Shown: positions 9,543 through 21,747, counted from the first letter of the stretch. The stretch: 64,000 nucleotides of DNA from Ceratodon purpureus (GCA_014871385.1 CM026421.1:18072158-18136157); one strand, 5' to 3'. Notes: generated from the sequence alone by a model not told the origin. Numbers and translations are program-made.

Positions 9543-12500
9543 TTACCAAAAATAGTAATATTTTTTTAATTTTCTAAAAATATTCTGAGAATATTCGAAT
9601 CTACTAATAATAGTTTTTATTATTAGTAATAATATTACTGTTTTTAGATTTAGTCCTTCATTTTCTGCTCGTAGCTCACCAAATCTCCGCTCGCCGCTCT
9701 CCGCTCGCCGCTCGCCGCACGCATACAAGCTACCCCCCAACAGTTCGATGTAGAATTCCATCCGCAGCTCCCGAGCATTCAGTCGTAGGTGAGCTTCCTT
9801 GTACAATCCGTACACTGTGTAATAGTTTGTATTAGGAGCTTTATAGACTGACTTCACCTTCTTTCTGTCGTCGCTCCTACCTGCACGCACCAGAAATACT
9901 AGGTACAACTCATCCTTCCCTGAGTTTCGAGTAGTATGATCATTAAGGCGTTCGTTCTTCGCAGGGATGTATCTAGATGGAATCACCTCGTATTGTTTCA
10001 TGTACTTCTCTCCGTATGCTATTGCTTGGGCATTTCTATGCTGTGAAGCACTAATCCAAACCCAGACTTCTGGATCGGAGACAGCTGGAGATTTCAGAAG
10101 AAGCAGCTTCTTCATAAACGGCTTAAAGAATGGGTTCTCGACAGTGTCATCCTTGGTGGAATGGCCCGGGGTATCTCTCAAATCCAGTAATGCCAAACCA
10201 AGTCTCGGTTCACTATCATAGCGCCACTGCTGCCCGAACTCCATTTTAACAGCATTGAATAACCGCGTACGAATCCTTCCTTTCAGGGCAACGAAATTAC
10301 CTTTCACCTCCAGGAACTTCTTGAAGAACGGAAAAACATTGGGCCATTTATCTGTCAAATCACGTGACCTCTTAAACATCCCCTTCTTCTCAGCACGAAA
10401 ACCATAAAATCCCTTATCTGGTCGGTCTAGAAGGACATTCAATGTCGCGCTAGAGATACCGTGTTCATCCTTCCACTCGTGCCACTTCTCTCGGTTGATG
10501 GTCATGTCCTTGTTGCAAAGGCCAAGAGATGGCATAATGTCATGGAGTTCTTGGATGCATATCCGCTTCCGCTTCTTCTTGGCCATCCAGTCGCCAGATG
10601 AGTAGTGATGTGGCAACACCGTGCCACGAGTTTTGTGTACGGATACCTTGGGGTATTTATACTGCCAATTCTTTGTCAGCATCAGTAAGTGGGTTACCAA
10701 TGACCTCGTCTCCTCCTCGGTCATGAAGCCCATACCACGGAAGAAGCTGCGTTGGAGCTGAAACGACTTTCCGCCTTTGAAGCCCTTCTTCTGGTTGAAC
10801 CTCTCGCAAGTCTCCGGATCTATCAACTCTCCTGTGCTGTGCTTCGTGATGAACTCCTTCCACAGATTAAAATGATCGTCGGGAGCGGTGATGATAACCA
10901 TCTCGTTCTTAATATCAGCCGGCCCCTGCACTTGCTTTCCGTCCTTGCTGGGGTCGATGTTCTGGAATCGCTTTATAAGCAACTCGACGAATTTCTACAA
11001 AATGCATACTTTTAGATTAGAGATATCATGTTTCATTTATTTATGTATAGAAATAAAATGCACTTGTCCAACTATTTCGCTATACAATCCATCACTACAT
11101 GGAACTGTATCACTATAGGAACCCCTGAACATAACAGATTACAACCATAGTCACCCAGAAACTATTCAATCTGTTGAATCAGACAGTTCTACAATTACAG
11201 AAATCCGTTAACCATACAGCAAACCATAGAAGTAAGAGTTCATTAATTCATAAGAGAAATAACAAATTTAGCTCACTGTGAGCTAAACGCGACCTTTGTA
11301 TTCATTGTAAACTCAAGCAGTTGATTTAACACACAGTGAACCAATTTGAAAATAATCACTCCACACAATCATCTTGAAGAAATCTCGTGTTAGTTTCATG
11401 TTCACTTACCTGATATTTCTTGGTGTTGTATAGAGCCCCATTATGGCGGTTGTTGTCCTTCATATTAGTAGGTTTATCTTGGCTTATCCAGACATTCCGC
11501 GCACTAAGTATGTTAGTACCCCATGTCGGTTGCGCGTGATTAAGATGGTTGCACATATTATAGAACTCCGAGATTCTGACCAGAATCATAGCTTCTTTGC
11601 TCCACACAATGTATGCGTCCCAGTACTCGAGCTCTTTCTTCCTCTTCTCCCCGCAACCTGAAATCTGTAACTCCTGCGAAGCTACTATACTATGTTGACC
11701 ATTGATAATCATAAATTTCCCATCTTTAATCTCCCCCCAAGACTTCGGCTTCTCTGGCAGGAGTTCTAGTTTGTCTGTCACTGGCATCAGACAGACCTTT
11801 TGTCTCTGGTTAATATCTCCCATCCTTACAAGCTCTTCTTTAACCGATTTAACGATCTCTCTCTCTAGGTCTCGGACGATATACTCATCCTTGGCAATGT
11901 GGCACTGTTTCACATTAACTGGGAACGTGGTCTTCATGTCGAAGACATATGCGGATTCACAATCATCCCAGAATGTCTTCTGTATCTCTGTGAATTTCTG
12001 ATAATCCGGCACGTCCTTGTCCTTAGCCTTAGCCTTCGTCTTCTTTGTTTCTTCTGTCTGCGTGAGAACAGATCCAGAGCTCCCTGCCTTCCCTGTCTGC
12101 TTCCGTTTCTTCCTTGAGGTGGAGGCTTCTTGAATATCAGTGGCCGGGCGCTTGCTTCCACGTGAACGCGAAGGTGCTGGAATTGGTGATGCGCGTGGGT
12201 GTTGAATGCTCCCTCTTGATGGAGCAGCGGAGTCCTCGCGCACAACAACTAATGCTGAGCTCTGTAACGGAACTGTGCTGATCTTGGAGGCGGATTTGTC
12301 AGTTATATAGTGAGTAAGTGTCAAGAAAACTCGATTCAGCCTATGCCCAAAGGATACGGCACTCAAGTGTGTTCCATCTTTATTTTTCCAGGCGGTCTTC
12401 TCTAGGTCGAGTATAAGGTCTTCGCATGATGTTCCAATCATGCTTTTAATTAGCGGATCCCCGTCAAATTGAGCATGTTCAGCACCGACTTCGATTACTA

Positions 12501-12858
12501 ACGAGTGGACGTGTGACAAGTCACACTCGGAATCTCGGTCTACAGCACCGACCACGAGTACAATGTACTTCCCATGATGTTCCTCGATAACCTTCAGACG
12601 CTCATGTACAGACAGGTCCAGATACCTAGGACTGTTCTTTTCTTTATGCAAGATTCTCACAAACTTGTGGTACCGGGACACGGCCAGAGACCAACCCTCG
12701 ACTTCGGACTTGAACTGCCACAGGGATCCGTAGGAATTCTCCAACGACGGCTCAATGAAAGGAGTCGCTGGATCGGGGTTCTTGAACCTCTCTAGGAACG
12801 GATCGAGGTGACTCATGTCGTATCCATCTGGCATTAGCACTGGGGTATCCATCGTCAT
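9543..12858 (-). CDS. ParB/sulfiredoxin-like domain protein B, two coding exons
   Basis: Exon 1 is 12858-11410 and ends CAG/GTAAGT. Exon 2 is 10994-9543 and starts after TTGTAG. Both junctions are phase 0, giving about 966 residues. The first ATG lies directly after TTTCAG, implying a leader intron. A classical bipartite nuclear signal (KRP... to ...RKKRK) lies at residues 236-253. From about residue 300 comes a ParB-N-like layout ending in NGQHSIVAS, with G387-Q388-H389 where ParB has its G-x-x-R signature; the terminal Arg is replaced, so catalysis or nucleotide binding is uncertain. Exon 2 encodes a Lys/Arg-rich region without a recognised domain. The last ~60 residues (after a GC-rich CCGCTCG repeat at 9684-9718) look non-coding, so the true 3' end may differ. 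It resembles gene A (85-2313) in layout and in an intron after a Gln codon. Confidence 0.65.
11267..11287. repeat. Single perfect TTTAGCTC-N5-GAGCTAAA palindrome in an intron
   Basis: A perfect copy with ACTGT in the centre. It lies inside the intron 11409-10995 of ParB-like gene B, about 1.7 kb from the main array. Confidence 0.85.
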
Positions 12859-13019
12859 CTGAAATCATTCACACAAAACTTCATTAGTTTAACAAGTTTC
12901 TCGATTATGTATCTCTTGTATCAATCCACATCAATCATCAACATGGAGAATCAGACAATATGACCAGTATGAATGAAATTAGCTTACTGCAATGGAAATA
13001 TTGAAGGTTGACTGCAAGA

Positions 13020-13814
13020 TTTAGCTCACTGTGAGCTAAATTCGTACAAATAAGTATGCATCACTACTCTCGAAGTTCTCTAGCTTTTAGTAGATCTCAA
13101 ATCAAATTGAGCGACTGTTAGTACATAACTTCTTGAGTCAGGCAAAAGTCATCAAAGTTTATCGTACAAGTGCATTGGATTTAGCTCACAGTGAGCTAAA
13201 GAGGTCATAAGGGCATATAAATTAGTTTGTTGAGACCAAACATATCGTTTAGGTTCATATGTTAGCGTACATTGATCTTTGTACGGAAAGTAACACTACG
13301 TTTTAGCTCACAGTGAGCTAAATCCACTAAGTTACACTACGATTTAGCTCACTGTGAGCGAAATCTTCAAAGTTGCACTAGTATTTAGCTCACAGTGAGC
13401 TAAATCCACTACGTTGCACTACGATTTAGCTCACTGTGAGCTAAATCTGTTAAGTTGCACTGGAATTTAGCTCACAGTGAGCTAAATCCACTAAGTTGCA
13501 CTATTATTTAGCTCACTGTGAGCTAAATCTTCAAAGTTGCACTTGAATTTAGCTCACAGTGAGCTAAATCCACTAAGTTGCACTACGATTTAGCTCACTA
13601 TGAGCTAAATCTCCTAAGTTGCACTGGAATTTAGCTCACAGTGAGCTAAATCCACTAAGTTGCACTACGATTTAGCTCACTATGAGCTAAATCTTCTAAG
13701 TTGCACTGGAATTTAGCTCACAGTGAGCTAAATCCACTAAGTTACACTACGATTTAGCTCACTGTGAGCTAAATCTTCTAAGTTTCACTACAATTTTGCT
13801 CACACTGAGCTAAT
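13020..13814. repeat. Palindrome array A: TTTAGCTC-N5-GAGCTAAA, 41-bp register
   Basis: Isolated sites occur at 13020 and 13180. From 13302 to 13794 there are thirteen sites at exactly 41-bp steps (13302, 13343, 13384 and so on). The centre alternates strictly: ACAGT at odd sites, and ACTGT or its variant ACTAT at even sites, so neighbours are mirror images. The 20-bp spacers alternate as well, giving an 82-bp higher-order unit. The last site is degenerate. A 41-bp step is close to four helical turns, which would put all sites on one DNA face. It lies in the presumed leader intron of ParB-like gene B. Confidence 0.96.
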
Positions 13815-15171
13815 TCTTATATCTATGTAAAGAATGTAGGTCCATGGGACCCACAACTAATACAGAATATTGTAAAACAATGCAGAACTTGTGAAAACGT
13901 TACTCTATGAAAACAAATTCTGCAATCCGTATGTAGTAAACATATGCTGTAGTAGTGGGACAGAATTGTATAGAAGAAAAAAACAAGTTGTCTACTTTTT
14001 TAAAACACACGGATAAATCCCTTCAGTTTGATTGTTAGGTATAGAGAGAACAAAAATATGTGAAGTCCAAATTTATAATGACATTACACTCAAATCGATT
14101 CGTAGAAACATAACAGAATTAAATCATTTACATTCACAACAGTCACTGTCCTCAGCAATAAAGTTACCCGAGGAGGAGAATTCATACAAATAACAAATAC
14201 ATATTCATTTCAAAGTTCCTAGAAATTAGCGCATATACTTATGATCCACAAACGACAGAATACTCAACATTCTGAACATCCTAATTTAAGCATTAGATAA
14301 GGCTACCCTTTATCACTGTAGTAAGTTTATTCTATACATATACAAGTTCATATGAAGGTTAACGACAAAGTCTGCAGCAAGTAAAATGCTTACCGCTCTT
14401 CTCTAGCTCTGACGTCTACAGGTCCACGGTAACACACGCCTTGGATTCCTTGAAGATTGCAACCTGCATTACGTTGAGAAAGGAAATGCAACGACTTCAT
14501 CAGCCAACAACAGGGTTCAGTAAACATAGAAGGCACCGAAAATAATAATTATCTAGAACCAACAACGAAATGTTGTGATACCGAAACTAAAAAACAAGAA
14601 AAGAGATGACAGGATCAATGCAACAGCTTACAGGTCTGTAAAATGGGAATTTATCAAGGAGACAACGTCAAAAGAGAGGCTGGAAACCCTGCAGAGGACT
14701 GAAGTAACAAAGTGATATTCAGTTCCACGCAAGAAATATGCATCACGCATAATGCACAAAACCGACATTGTCACACAAACCAAAAGCTTGAAAAACAACT
14801 AACAATTGTCACACAAAAAAACAAGCGTAACAAACAGGTGCAACAAGTGTTTCAGCAAACCGAAGGTTACACAACAAACATACATCGAAGTGTAAATATA
14901 CAAGCTACAACAAGAATTGTAACCAACGACGATGTTACTCTCACCTTACACCCAAACAACAAAGCACCCACAAAGACACACAGTCTCTAGGGAAGTACGA
15001 AAATTCAAGAACAGAATCGAACTCACCAAAACAGGCCGTTTTGTCGACTGAAGCGGCGCGTCCACCTCGTCTCCAGAGATGTCTTGAACTAACAAATAGA
15101 AAAACAACAAGGTGGACGTTGAAACTGCACACAAAACTCGATCAGAGTAGATGAAACCTAGGGTTCGAGGG

Positions 15172-15195
15172 CTAAATTCGCTGTGATCTAAATTT
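15172..15195. repeat. Degenerate palindrome relic near gene B promoter
   Basis: GCTAAATTCGCTGTGATCTAAA resembles a site of the TTTAGCTC family with several changes. It is isolated, between the arrays upstream of genes B and the DUF7869-like gene. Confidence 0.4.
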
Positions 15196-15600
15196 TAGAA
15201 AACGTAGAGAGCCGACGGCGCTTGCAACTATCACCAACAACTACCCTGTAACAAAACAAAACTGGAGTACTACAACTACAACAAAGTCTAGAAGAAACCA
15301 CCTAATCGACAGTATGATCTAGAAACCCTAAATGCGAACCAGGTAGCGTATCGCGATTACAACCCAGGCACGCCATGTCTCCATATTGAAAGAGACGACG
15401 AAGGAAGCTCACGAGGGAAGAAGGACGCGGGAGTTCGGAAGATCATGTCGTGGGCTGTTCACGAAGTGATTTCGTGGGCAGCCCTGCAAACGAATGGCGG
15501 CTGCGGGCAGGAACCCTAGCCATAGAGGGCATGCCACGTGCCATTGACGTAGTTCTTCTGAGCCCTCATTAATGACTCATCTCGGTTATAAGGTGACTAC

Positions 15601-15949
15601 TCACCATAATTATACATATTTTTTTTTTTTTTTAATTTGAACATGTGCCATATATTATATTTATTTTTAAAATTTAGAATGACTTTAAAAAATCAATTAA
15701 ATTGGGAACCTCTTAAATAGCATGCATTAAATGAATTATTTTTGTGACAGTTAATGAACGTACTTTTCTTATAAAAATGAAATTTTAACTAAAATATGAA
15801 CTTGTATACTCTACTAACAAAAAAAGGCTATATAATGCTATAATTACGGTTATTCTACTTTTTTCAACACTTTAAGCTAAAATGTTTGCAATACTTTACT
15901 TATTCACACAATTAAATAAATAAAAACTAATAATATTTAAAATTCAATC
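15601..15949. other. AT-rich intergenic DNA
   Basis: A T run at 15620-15633 and otherwise featureless AT-rich sequence. No gene seen. Confidence 0.6.
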
Positions 15950-16492
15950 GAAGAAGAGTAGAAGAATAAAAAGCGAAAAAGAGGAGATAGATAGGGAGAG
16001 GAATAGAAGGATGAAAAACCAACGGAAAATATGGATGACCAATAAAGGAATAAAAAAGATGAAATGATAGAATAGGAGACCAATAAAATATTAAGAAAAT
16101 ATTAATATTAGAAAATCAATGGTGAAGAATAGAAGAATTCAAATAAATTTAAAAAAATTGAGATAGATAGGGAGGGGAATAGAAGGATGAAAAAACAACG
16201 GAAAGGATGGATGACCAATAAAGGAATAAAAAAGGTTAAAGGATAGAATAGAAGACCAATAAAATATTAAGAAAATAATACTATTTGGAAATCAATGGTA
16301 GAAGAATAGAAGAACAAAAAAAACAAAAATAAAAAAAAAGATATATAGAGAGGCGAATAGAAGGATGAAAAACCAACGGAAAGGAGGGATGACCAATAAA
16401 GGGATAAAAAAGGTAAAAGGATAGAATAGGAGACCAATAAAATATTAAGAAAATAATACTATTTGGAAATCAATGGTAGAAGAATACAAGAA

Positions 16493-16527
<35 letters not shown>

Positions 16528-17360
16528 TATATAGAGAGGCGAATAGAAGGATGAAAAACCAACGGAAAGGAGGGATGACCAATAAAGGGATAAAAAAGGT
16601 AAAAGGATAGAATAGGAGACCAATAAAATATTAAGAAAATATTAATATTAGAAAATCAATGGTGAAGAATAGAAGAATTCAAATAAATTTTAAAAAATTG
16701 AGATAGATAGGGAGGGGAATAGAAGGATGAAAAACCAACGTTAAGGAGGGATGACCAATAAAGGGATAAAAAAGGTAAAAGGATAGAATAGGAGACCAAT
16801 AAAATATTAAGAAAATATAGAAGGATGAAAAATTGAGGGAGTGGTTGGATGACCACTTAGAGGATAAAAAAGGAAAACACATAGAATAGAAGACCAATAA
16901 AACTATAAGAAAATACAATTATTTAAAAATCGATGGAAGAAGAAGAGGAGTAAAATAAAAATATCAAATAAAAAAAAACTAGTTAAGGAGAGGAATATAA
17001 AGATGAAAACATAATGGAAACGGTGGATGACCACTCAAAGAATCAAGAAGGAAAATATAAAGAATAGAAGACCAATAAAACGACTAGAAAATAGTAAAAT
17101 TTAAAAATCATTTGAAGAATAAAAAGAAAGGGATGAAATAAAGAGAAAAAGAAATAGAAGGATGGAAAACTAAGAGAAAGGATGGATGACCAATAGAAGA
17201 ATAAAAATGTAGGAGGATAGAATAGAAGACCAATAAAATATTTAGAAAATGATAATTGTAAAATGGTCAATGGAAGGATAACAAGATTAGAAAAGGCTGA
17301 AACGGTGAGAGAGAGGTAGAGAAGGATGAAAAATTGTGAGTCGGGAAGGATGACTAGTGG
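15950..17360. repeat. Minisatellite of ~178-bp units, decaying to the right
   Basis: The landmark GATGACC recurs at about 16033, 16210, 16388, 16574, 16750, 16849, 17026, 17184, and as gatgact at 17349. Steps are 176-178 bp in the first part (186 where an A-run of about 30 has expanded at 16494-16525), then irregular. Units share gagatagatagggag, aatagaaggatgaaaa and ccaataaaatattaag. Minus-strand ORFs here are low-complexity by-products. Confidence 0.85.
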
Positions 17361-19500
17361 ACCACAAAAATAAAGAGATATACTACAAAGGATCCCAATC
17401 GCAAAATAGAAAGAGAATAGGATAGAATAGATGCCCAATATAATAATTAAAGTGAATTTAAAAAAATAAAAATAAAATAAATGGAAGAATAGTAGACGAA
17501 AAAAATTTGATAAAATAGAGAGGGAGAGGAATGGAATGTAAGGTTGGATGACTCATGTAAGAACAACTGAAAGAGAGGAAACTATAATCGATGACCAAGG
17601 GATTAATAAATTTAGGATAATGGAATACAATAGATGACTAATAAAATAAAAAATAAAATAAAAAAGGAAGAGATTATAAGAATAAATACTTAATAAAATA
17701 GGGTGAGAGACGAATAGAATAATGATAAAGAATTCGACACAAGTGATGACCAAAAATTCAATAAAAGAATTGCAAAAATTAAACAACGAATATTAACCGG
17801 AAAATACAATTTTTGTAGGATTAAACGAGGAACTTATGAAATAAGCATAGATATTATATTTTAAGGATTATGTTCATGATTTATTGAGCAAAGGTTTCAC
17901 TAACATGGAAATAATTAACTAACTATGGGATTCCCTGTTGTAAAAATGGAATAAATGACTTTAGGCACTGTGTGTAACCTTCGCAAGCAAAATTTTTGGA
18001 AAACAAATTCGGATCAACGTCTTAGATGAAAATGTAATGATGTTTATTTCTAATTCTTATCGTAATGAATTGCACAATTCTCTTATGCCCTGTCCTTTCA
18101 TATACAATATAATAATATTCATAAAAATTATACAAGAAATTTCACAATTAAAATAGGAAATGAAGAAGTACTAGGAATTTGAACTTGTATAAGTAGTTAT
18201 AAATTCCATCAATATTAGAAAAAATTAGACTTACTATCAAGAGCAAGAGCAGTGTCATGGTACGTGTCCAAACGAGAACATTTCGCATATCTATCGAAAA
18301 AATACGGCACTTCCATGCAATATGTTATAATTTATAGATTATATATACTTTATATATTCAGAAGGCACGCGTAGTATACAGTATTGTAAATTTATGTATG
18401 AACTAATCTCTGTAACATGAAAATTGAATGAAACAAAGTCAATTAACAAAAGAATATCTTCACCCAAAAAAGTTGAAGACTTTTTTTTTACCATGCACTA
18501 TAATCTGTAAATGACGAGCGTAACAGGTATAGGGTACAAGATATAGGACCTAGGGTATAGGGTAACTAGGGTTTAGGGTCTAAGGTCGGGGTTCAGGGTT
18601 TTGGGGCGTTGATGCATTTCATCAATACAGCTGTAATCTATTGTTTTCTGTAGATTTAAATGGAATATGTGTGTACTGACCTCGTCTACCCTATTGCTCT
18701 GTCTGTTCATATTCATGAGGTTTGCCACATGTAGTGTGTTAAATGATTATTCACGTATCACATATTATGTAAACTAACACATTAGTCATGGTTATATTAT
18801 AATTATTTCCCATAATAACGATGAATTGAAATTGTGGTTATAAACATTTAAGTTTGGTAGAAGTGGAACGGTACTAACTTTGTTATATTTGCTTGCAATG
18901 TAAAGTATCGAATAAACCGTAATGGATCTCTAACTTCTTAGGAAGAAATATTTTAGAATTTTGTTTTTTTGTAAAAAATAAAATGACTTTAATTTTAAAC
19001 GTGGTTAATTTCTTGAAATTATTTAATTCCATTCATGTTCCCTTTTATTAATAGTTCAATTATTTTTGAATCTTTTGGAAATCCTATATCAAAGAGTATC
19101 GTATTTTTTCCCCTGGATTTTCCCACAGTATTATTTTATTATCTAGCAGTAATTGCAACATGATCTTTTATTTTTATACAAGTTAATCATTTAGACCTCT
19201 ATAGTTCGAGTATGTGATGTTTTAGGCATCGACGGTTTATAATACAACTAATAGAGATCCACAGAAACGTTTCCCAGGTTCATCATATTATTTCCCGCCA
19301 ACATACAACAGATCCATCGTTTCCCCATAACTAATTTGCTATCTAAACAGATCCGTAGTGACTTATTTGTCATAGTATCTTGACCTCACAAGTTCCCCAC
19401 TTTAAAGAGCATAAACCAAGAAGGTCATTATGTCATGAATGCAAAATTAGGCCGGATCTACTAATAAGAACCTCACATCACGAAAGTCTCTCGCAGCACA
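17361..19500. other. AT-rich intergenic DNA without genes
   Basis: More degenerate relatives of the minisatellite reach about 17.75 kb. Beyond that I see no coding region, RNA gene or terminal repeat, apart from the telomere-like stretch at 18.53 kb. Confidence 0.5.
18528..18606 (+). repeat. Degenerate interstitial telomere-like repeat
   Basis: About ten imperfect 6-8 bp units end in AGGG or AGGT, including one exact plant telomere unit TTTAGGG. Units such as ATAGGG, CTAGGG and TCAGGG surround it. Confidence 0.6.
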
Positions 19501-19699
19501 ACAATGCCTCTCTCTTTAATTAGGCTTAGTCGTTGAAAGCATCCATGTTGAGGTTCTGCCTACTCCATAGCGTGGAATAAAGTTGTGCAAAGGTACCGCC
19601 GCCTAAAATGGTGTGGATAACAATGGGAAAGGACAAAGTGGATGTGTGCTGCATCTCCGTAATAGGCCAACAGTGACAATTTGATAAAAGGAATTCTTC

Positions 19700-20036
19700 T
19701 TTCCCGCCTAAATGGGAATTCACGTTGGTTCCCGCTTTTTTCAGAGAGCCGTTTGAGAATGCTTGGTGTCCAGGGTCATCACTTCGTGGGTCCTCAGACT
19801 CTCGCCTTTCTTTCCTGAGACTCTACTTGGAATCCGAGTGACGCGGTGTTTTGGTCTTGTAGAATTCTCTTCCTGACTCTGAGATTGCAGATTTCGTAGC
19901 AGCATTCTGTTTGTGTTCTCAGCTTTCAGGCCCCTGGTAGACTGAGATCGAAGTCCCTGGTTACGTCTGTATTGGGTTTGCTGTGCTGATATGAATTGAC
20001 AGTCGTTTCTACAGAGCATCGAGGGACTCCTTATTG
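19700..20036 (+). promoter_or_regulatory. Probable 5' leader exon of the DUF7869-like gene
   Basis: A strong donor TTATTG/GTGAGT lies at 20036/20037. It pairs well with the acceptor TTCTTTCCAG at 21713, giving a 1677-bp intron that contains palindrome array B. The sequence upstream is CT-rich on the plus strand. The exon start is not defined, and no clear TATA box was found. Confidence 0.45.
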
Positions 20037-20452
20037 GTGAGTGTCTATGCATACAGACTTGTTGGTACCGTTTCAAATTCATTCGGTGATTGCCTTTGTG
20101 AATACCTTAGGTTCTGTAATCATTGTATGGAATAGTGTTGGACCTATTTTGGTTTCTGTTTGGTATGTAAGCGTATACCGTAGGTTGTAATGATCTGGAT
20201 TATAAATCAGATTCAAGGGTCTTGACAGAATTAGTGAGTGTACCCAATTGCTTTCAGAATTAATGTACGAATTCGTTGATTAAATTCCTAAATTTTCGGG
20301 AAATTCATTACGAGTTTTACTAACATATAACTTTCAATGCTGAATTCTTCTTATTGTATTTGACATATATATGTATTGCTTCTTGCGATCTAAGTTTGAC
20401 ACACTAGGCGCTGAATCTATGTATACGAAAGTGGTGTTTCCGCTGAATTGGA

Positions 20453-20893
20453 GTTCGTTTACAGTGGGCTAAATTGGAATTAGCTCACAATGAGCTAAAT
20501 TGGACTTAGCTCACTGTGAGCTAAATTGGACTTAGCTCACTGTGAGCTAAATTGGACTTAGCTCACTGTGAGCTAAATTCGACTTAGCTCACCGTGAGCT
20601 AAATTCGGGTGAACTCACTTTGAGCTAAATTAGACTTAGCTCACTGTGAGCTAAATTGGACTTAGCTCACTGTGAGCTAAATTCGACTTAGCTCACCGTG
20701 AGCTAAATTCGGCTGAACTCACTTTGAGCTAAATTAGACTTAGCTCACTGTGAGCTAAATTAAACTTAGCTCACTGTGAGCTATGTTGCATTTAGCTCAC
20801 TTTGAGCCAAATCTGGCATATCTCAGAGATAGCTCAATTTCATTTACCTCACAGTGAGTTAACTTTGATTTAGCTCACTGTGAGCTAATTTGG
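20453..20893. repeat. Palindrome array B: same core, 26-bp register
   Basis: About sixteen sites with the form CTTAGCTC-ACTGT-GAGCTAAA follow at 26-bp steps (20479, 20505, 20531, 20557, 20583 and so on), with degenerate ends. Sites with ACCGT centres and sites reading GAACTCACTTTGAGC recur every fourth unit, giving a 104-bp higher-order repeat. Spacers are five to seven bp and unrelated to those of array A. It lies in the presumed leader intron of the DUF7869-like gene. Confidence 0.95.
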
Positions 20894-21206
20894 AGTAGAC
20901 TAAGAGTATTAGGATATGACTGAGGCAGTTAACGAAGACATGCAAATTGGATTATAATATGCTGTGTTTATGGTAAAACAAAAGTCAAGTACCCTGTGAT
21001 ACACTACGGTTCAGTATATACAAAGAAGATACTGCAAATAATCAATTAAGATGAGTTCCCAAATAAATTGTATTGCACGCCAACCCACAATAAATTAGGT
21101 GGGAGGAAGAAGTATATGTTAATAGAAGAAACTGCTAAATATGAGATTGAATGTGTTTTTTAAACGTGTAGTCAGACGTCATCTGGTCGTAGTGATTTTA
21201 ATTAAA

Positions 21207-21276
21207 CTTAGCTCATAGTGAGCTAAATGAATTTAGTTCATAGTGAGCTAATTTGAGACTAGCTTATTGTGAGCCA
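21207..21276. repeat. Three degenerate palindromes
   Basis: Sites at about 21207, 21232 and 21257 have ATAGT or ATTGT centres and one or more arm changes. The step is about 25 bp, as in array B. Confidence 0.7.
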
Positions 21277-21489
21277 AGTAATCGTTCGCCTATTCCTGTT
21301 ATCTTTCAATTCAACAACAGTAAGCTCTCAACACCTTTAGTCAATACGGGATAATGGTAATCTAACATACAGGGAACATGATACCTGGATTGAAGATTGT
21401 TCATTAAGTTTTAGTAATTGGGTGAATAAGCTACATACATGAGCAGTCGACTATTATTGTATTTTTAAACCTCCATGAGAAGTACAGAA

Positions 21490-21510
21490 TTTAGCTCACA
21501 GTGAGCTAAA
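21490..21510. repeat. Single perfect palindrome 204 bp before the main exon
   Basis: A perfect TTTAGCTC-ACAGT-GAGCTAAA in the leader intron of the DUF7869-like gene, separate from array B. Confidence 0.85.
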
Positions 21511-21747
21511 TTATATATGTTCAAATGTACGCGAATGATATTGTATGCTTGCATTCTCTGCTGTGATTTTTAGTAACACAATATATGGAAGTTGTAGACT
21601 CTGTAGTAATCAATATATTAAGTTTAACCAAAGCGAGAAGTATATATTAAGTTTGTAAGCTCCTGAGACTTATTTACTGCCTCTAACCCCTTCGTGATAT
21701 TAATTCTTTCCAGGTTTCGAAGAGCGTACCTGGTATCTCATTCTCGA

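Larger units (their letters stand above)
12859..15600 (-). promoter_or_regulatory. Probable leader exons and promoter of ParB-like gene B
   Basis: Two well-formed candidate exons lie on the minus strand: 15088-15027 (acceptor TTTGTTAG, donor TTTTG/GTGAGT) and 14463-14394 (acceptor AATGCAG, donor GAGCG/GTAAGC). They would place the palindrome array (13020-13814) in the intron before the start codon. A TATA-like TTATAA near 15590 and a short upstream ORF near 15382 fit a promoter at about 15.6 kb. Between 13,815 and 14,390 I see nothing else. This model is from splice motifs only. Confidence 0.4.

Noticed and set aside
9543-10982. Separate gene downstream of ParB-like gene B
   Set aside because: Good GT-AG junctions in phase 0 (11410/10994) and no ATG at its start make it a second exon.
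13302-13814. Inverted-repeat terminators or a tRNA-like array
   Set aside because: Strict 41-bp register, no T-run after the stems and no cloverleaf potential.
16656-17786. Several minus-strand hydrophobic ORFs that look like membrane proteins
   Set aside because: They come from the AT-rich minisatellite; composition and repetition explain the Leu/Ile/Phe/Ser content.
21694-21747. Extending the DUF7869-like protein to the upstream GTG
   Set aside because: That stretch spans a clear splice acceptor at 21713; the ATG at 21748 is the better start.
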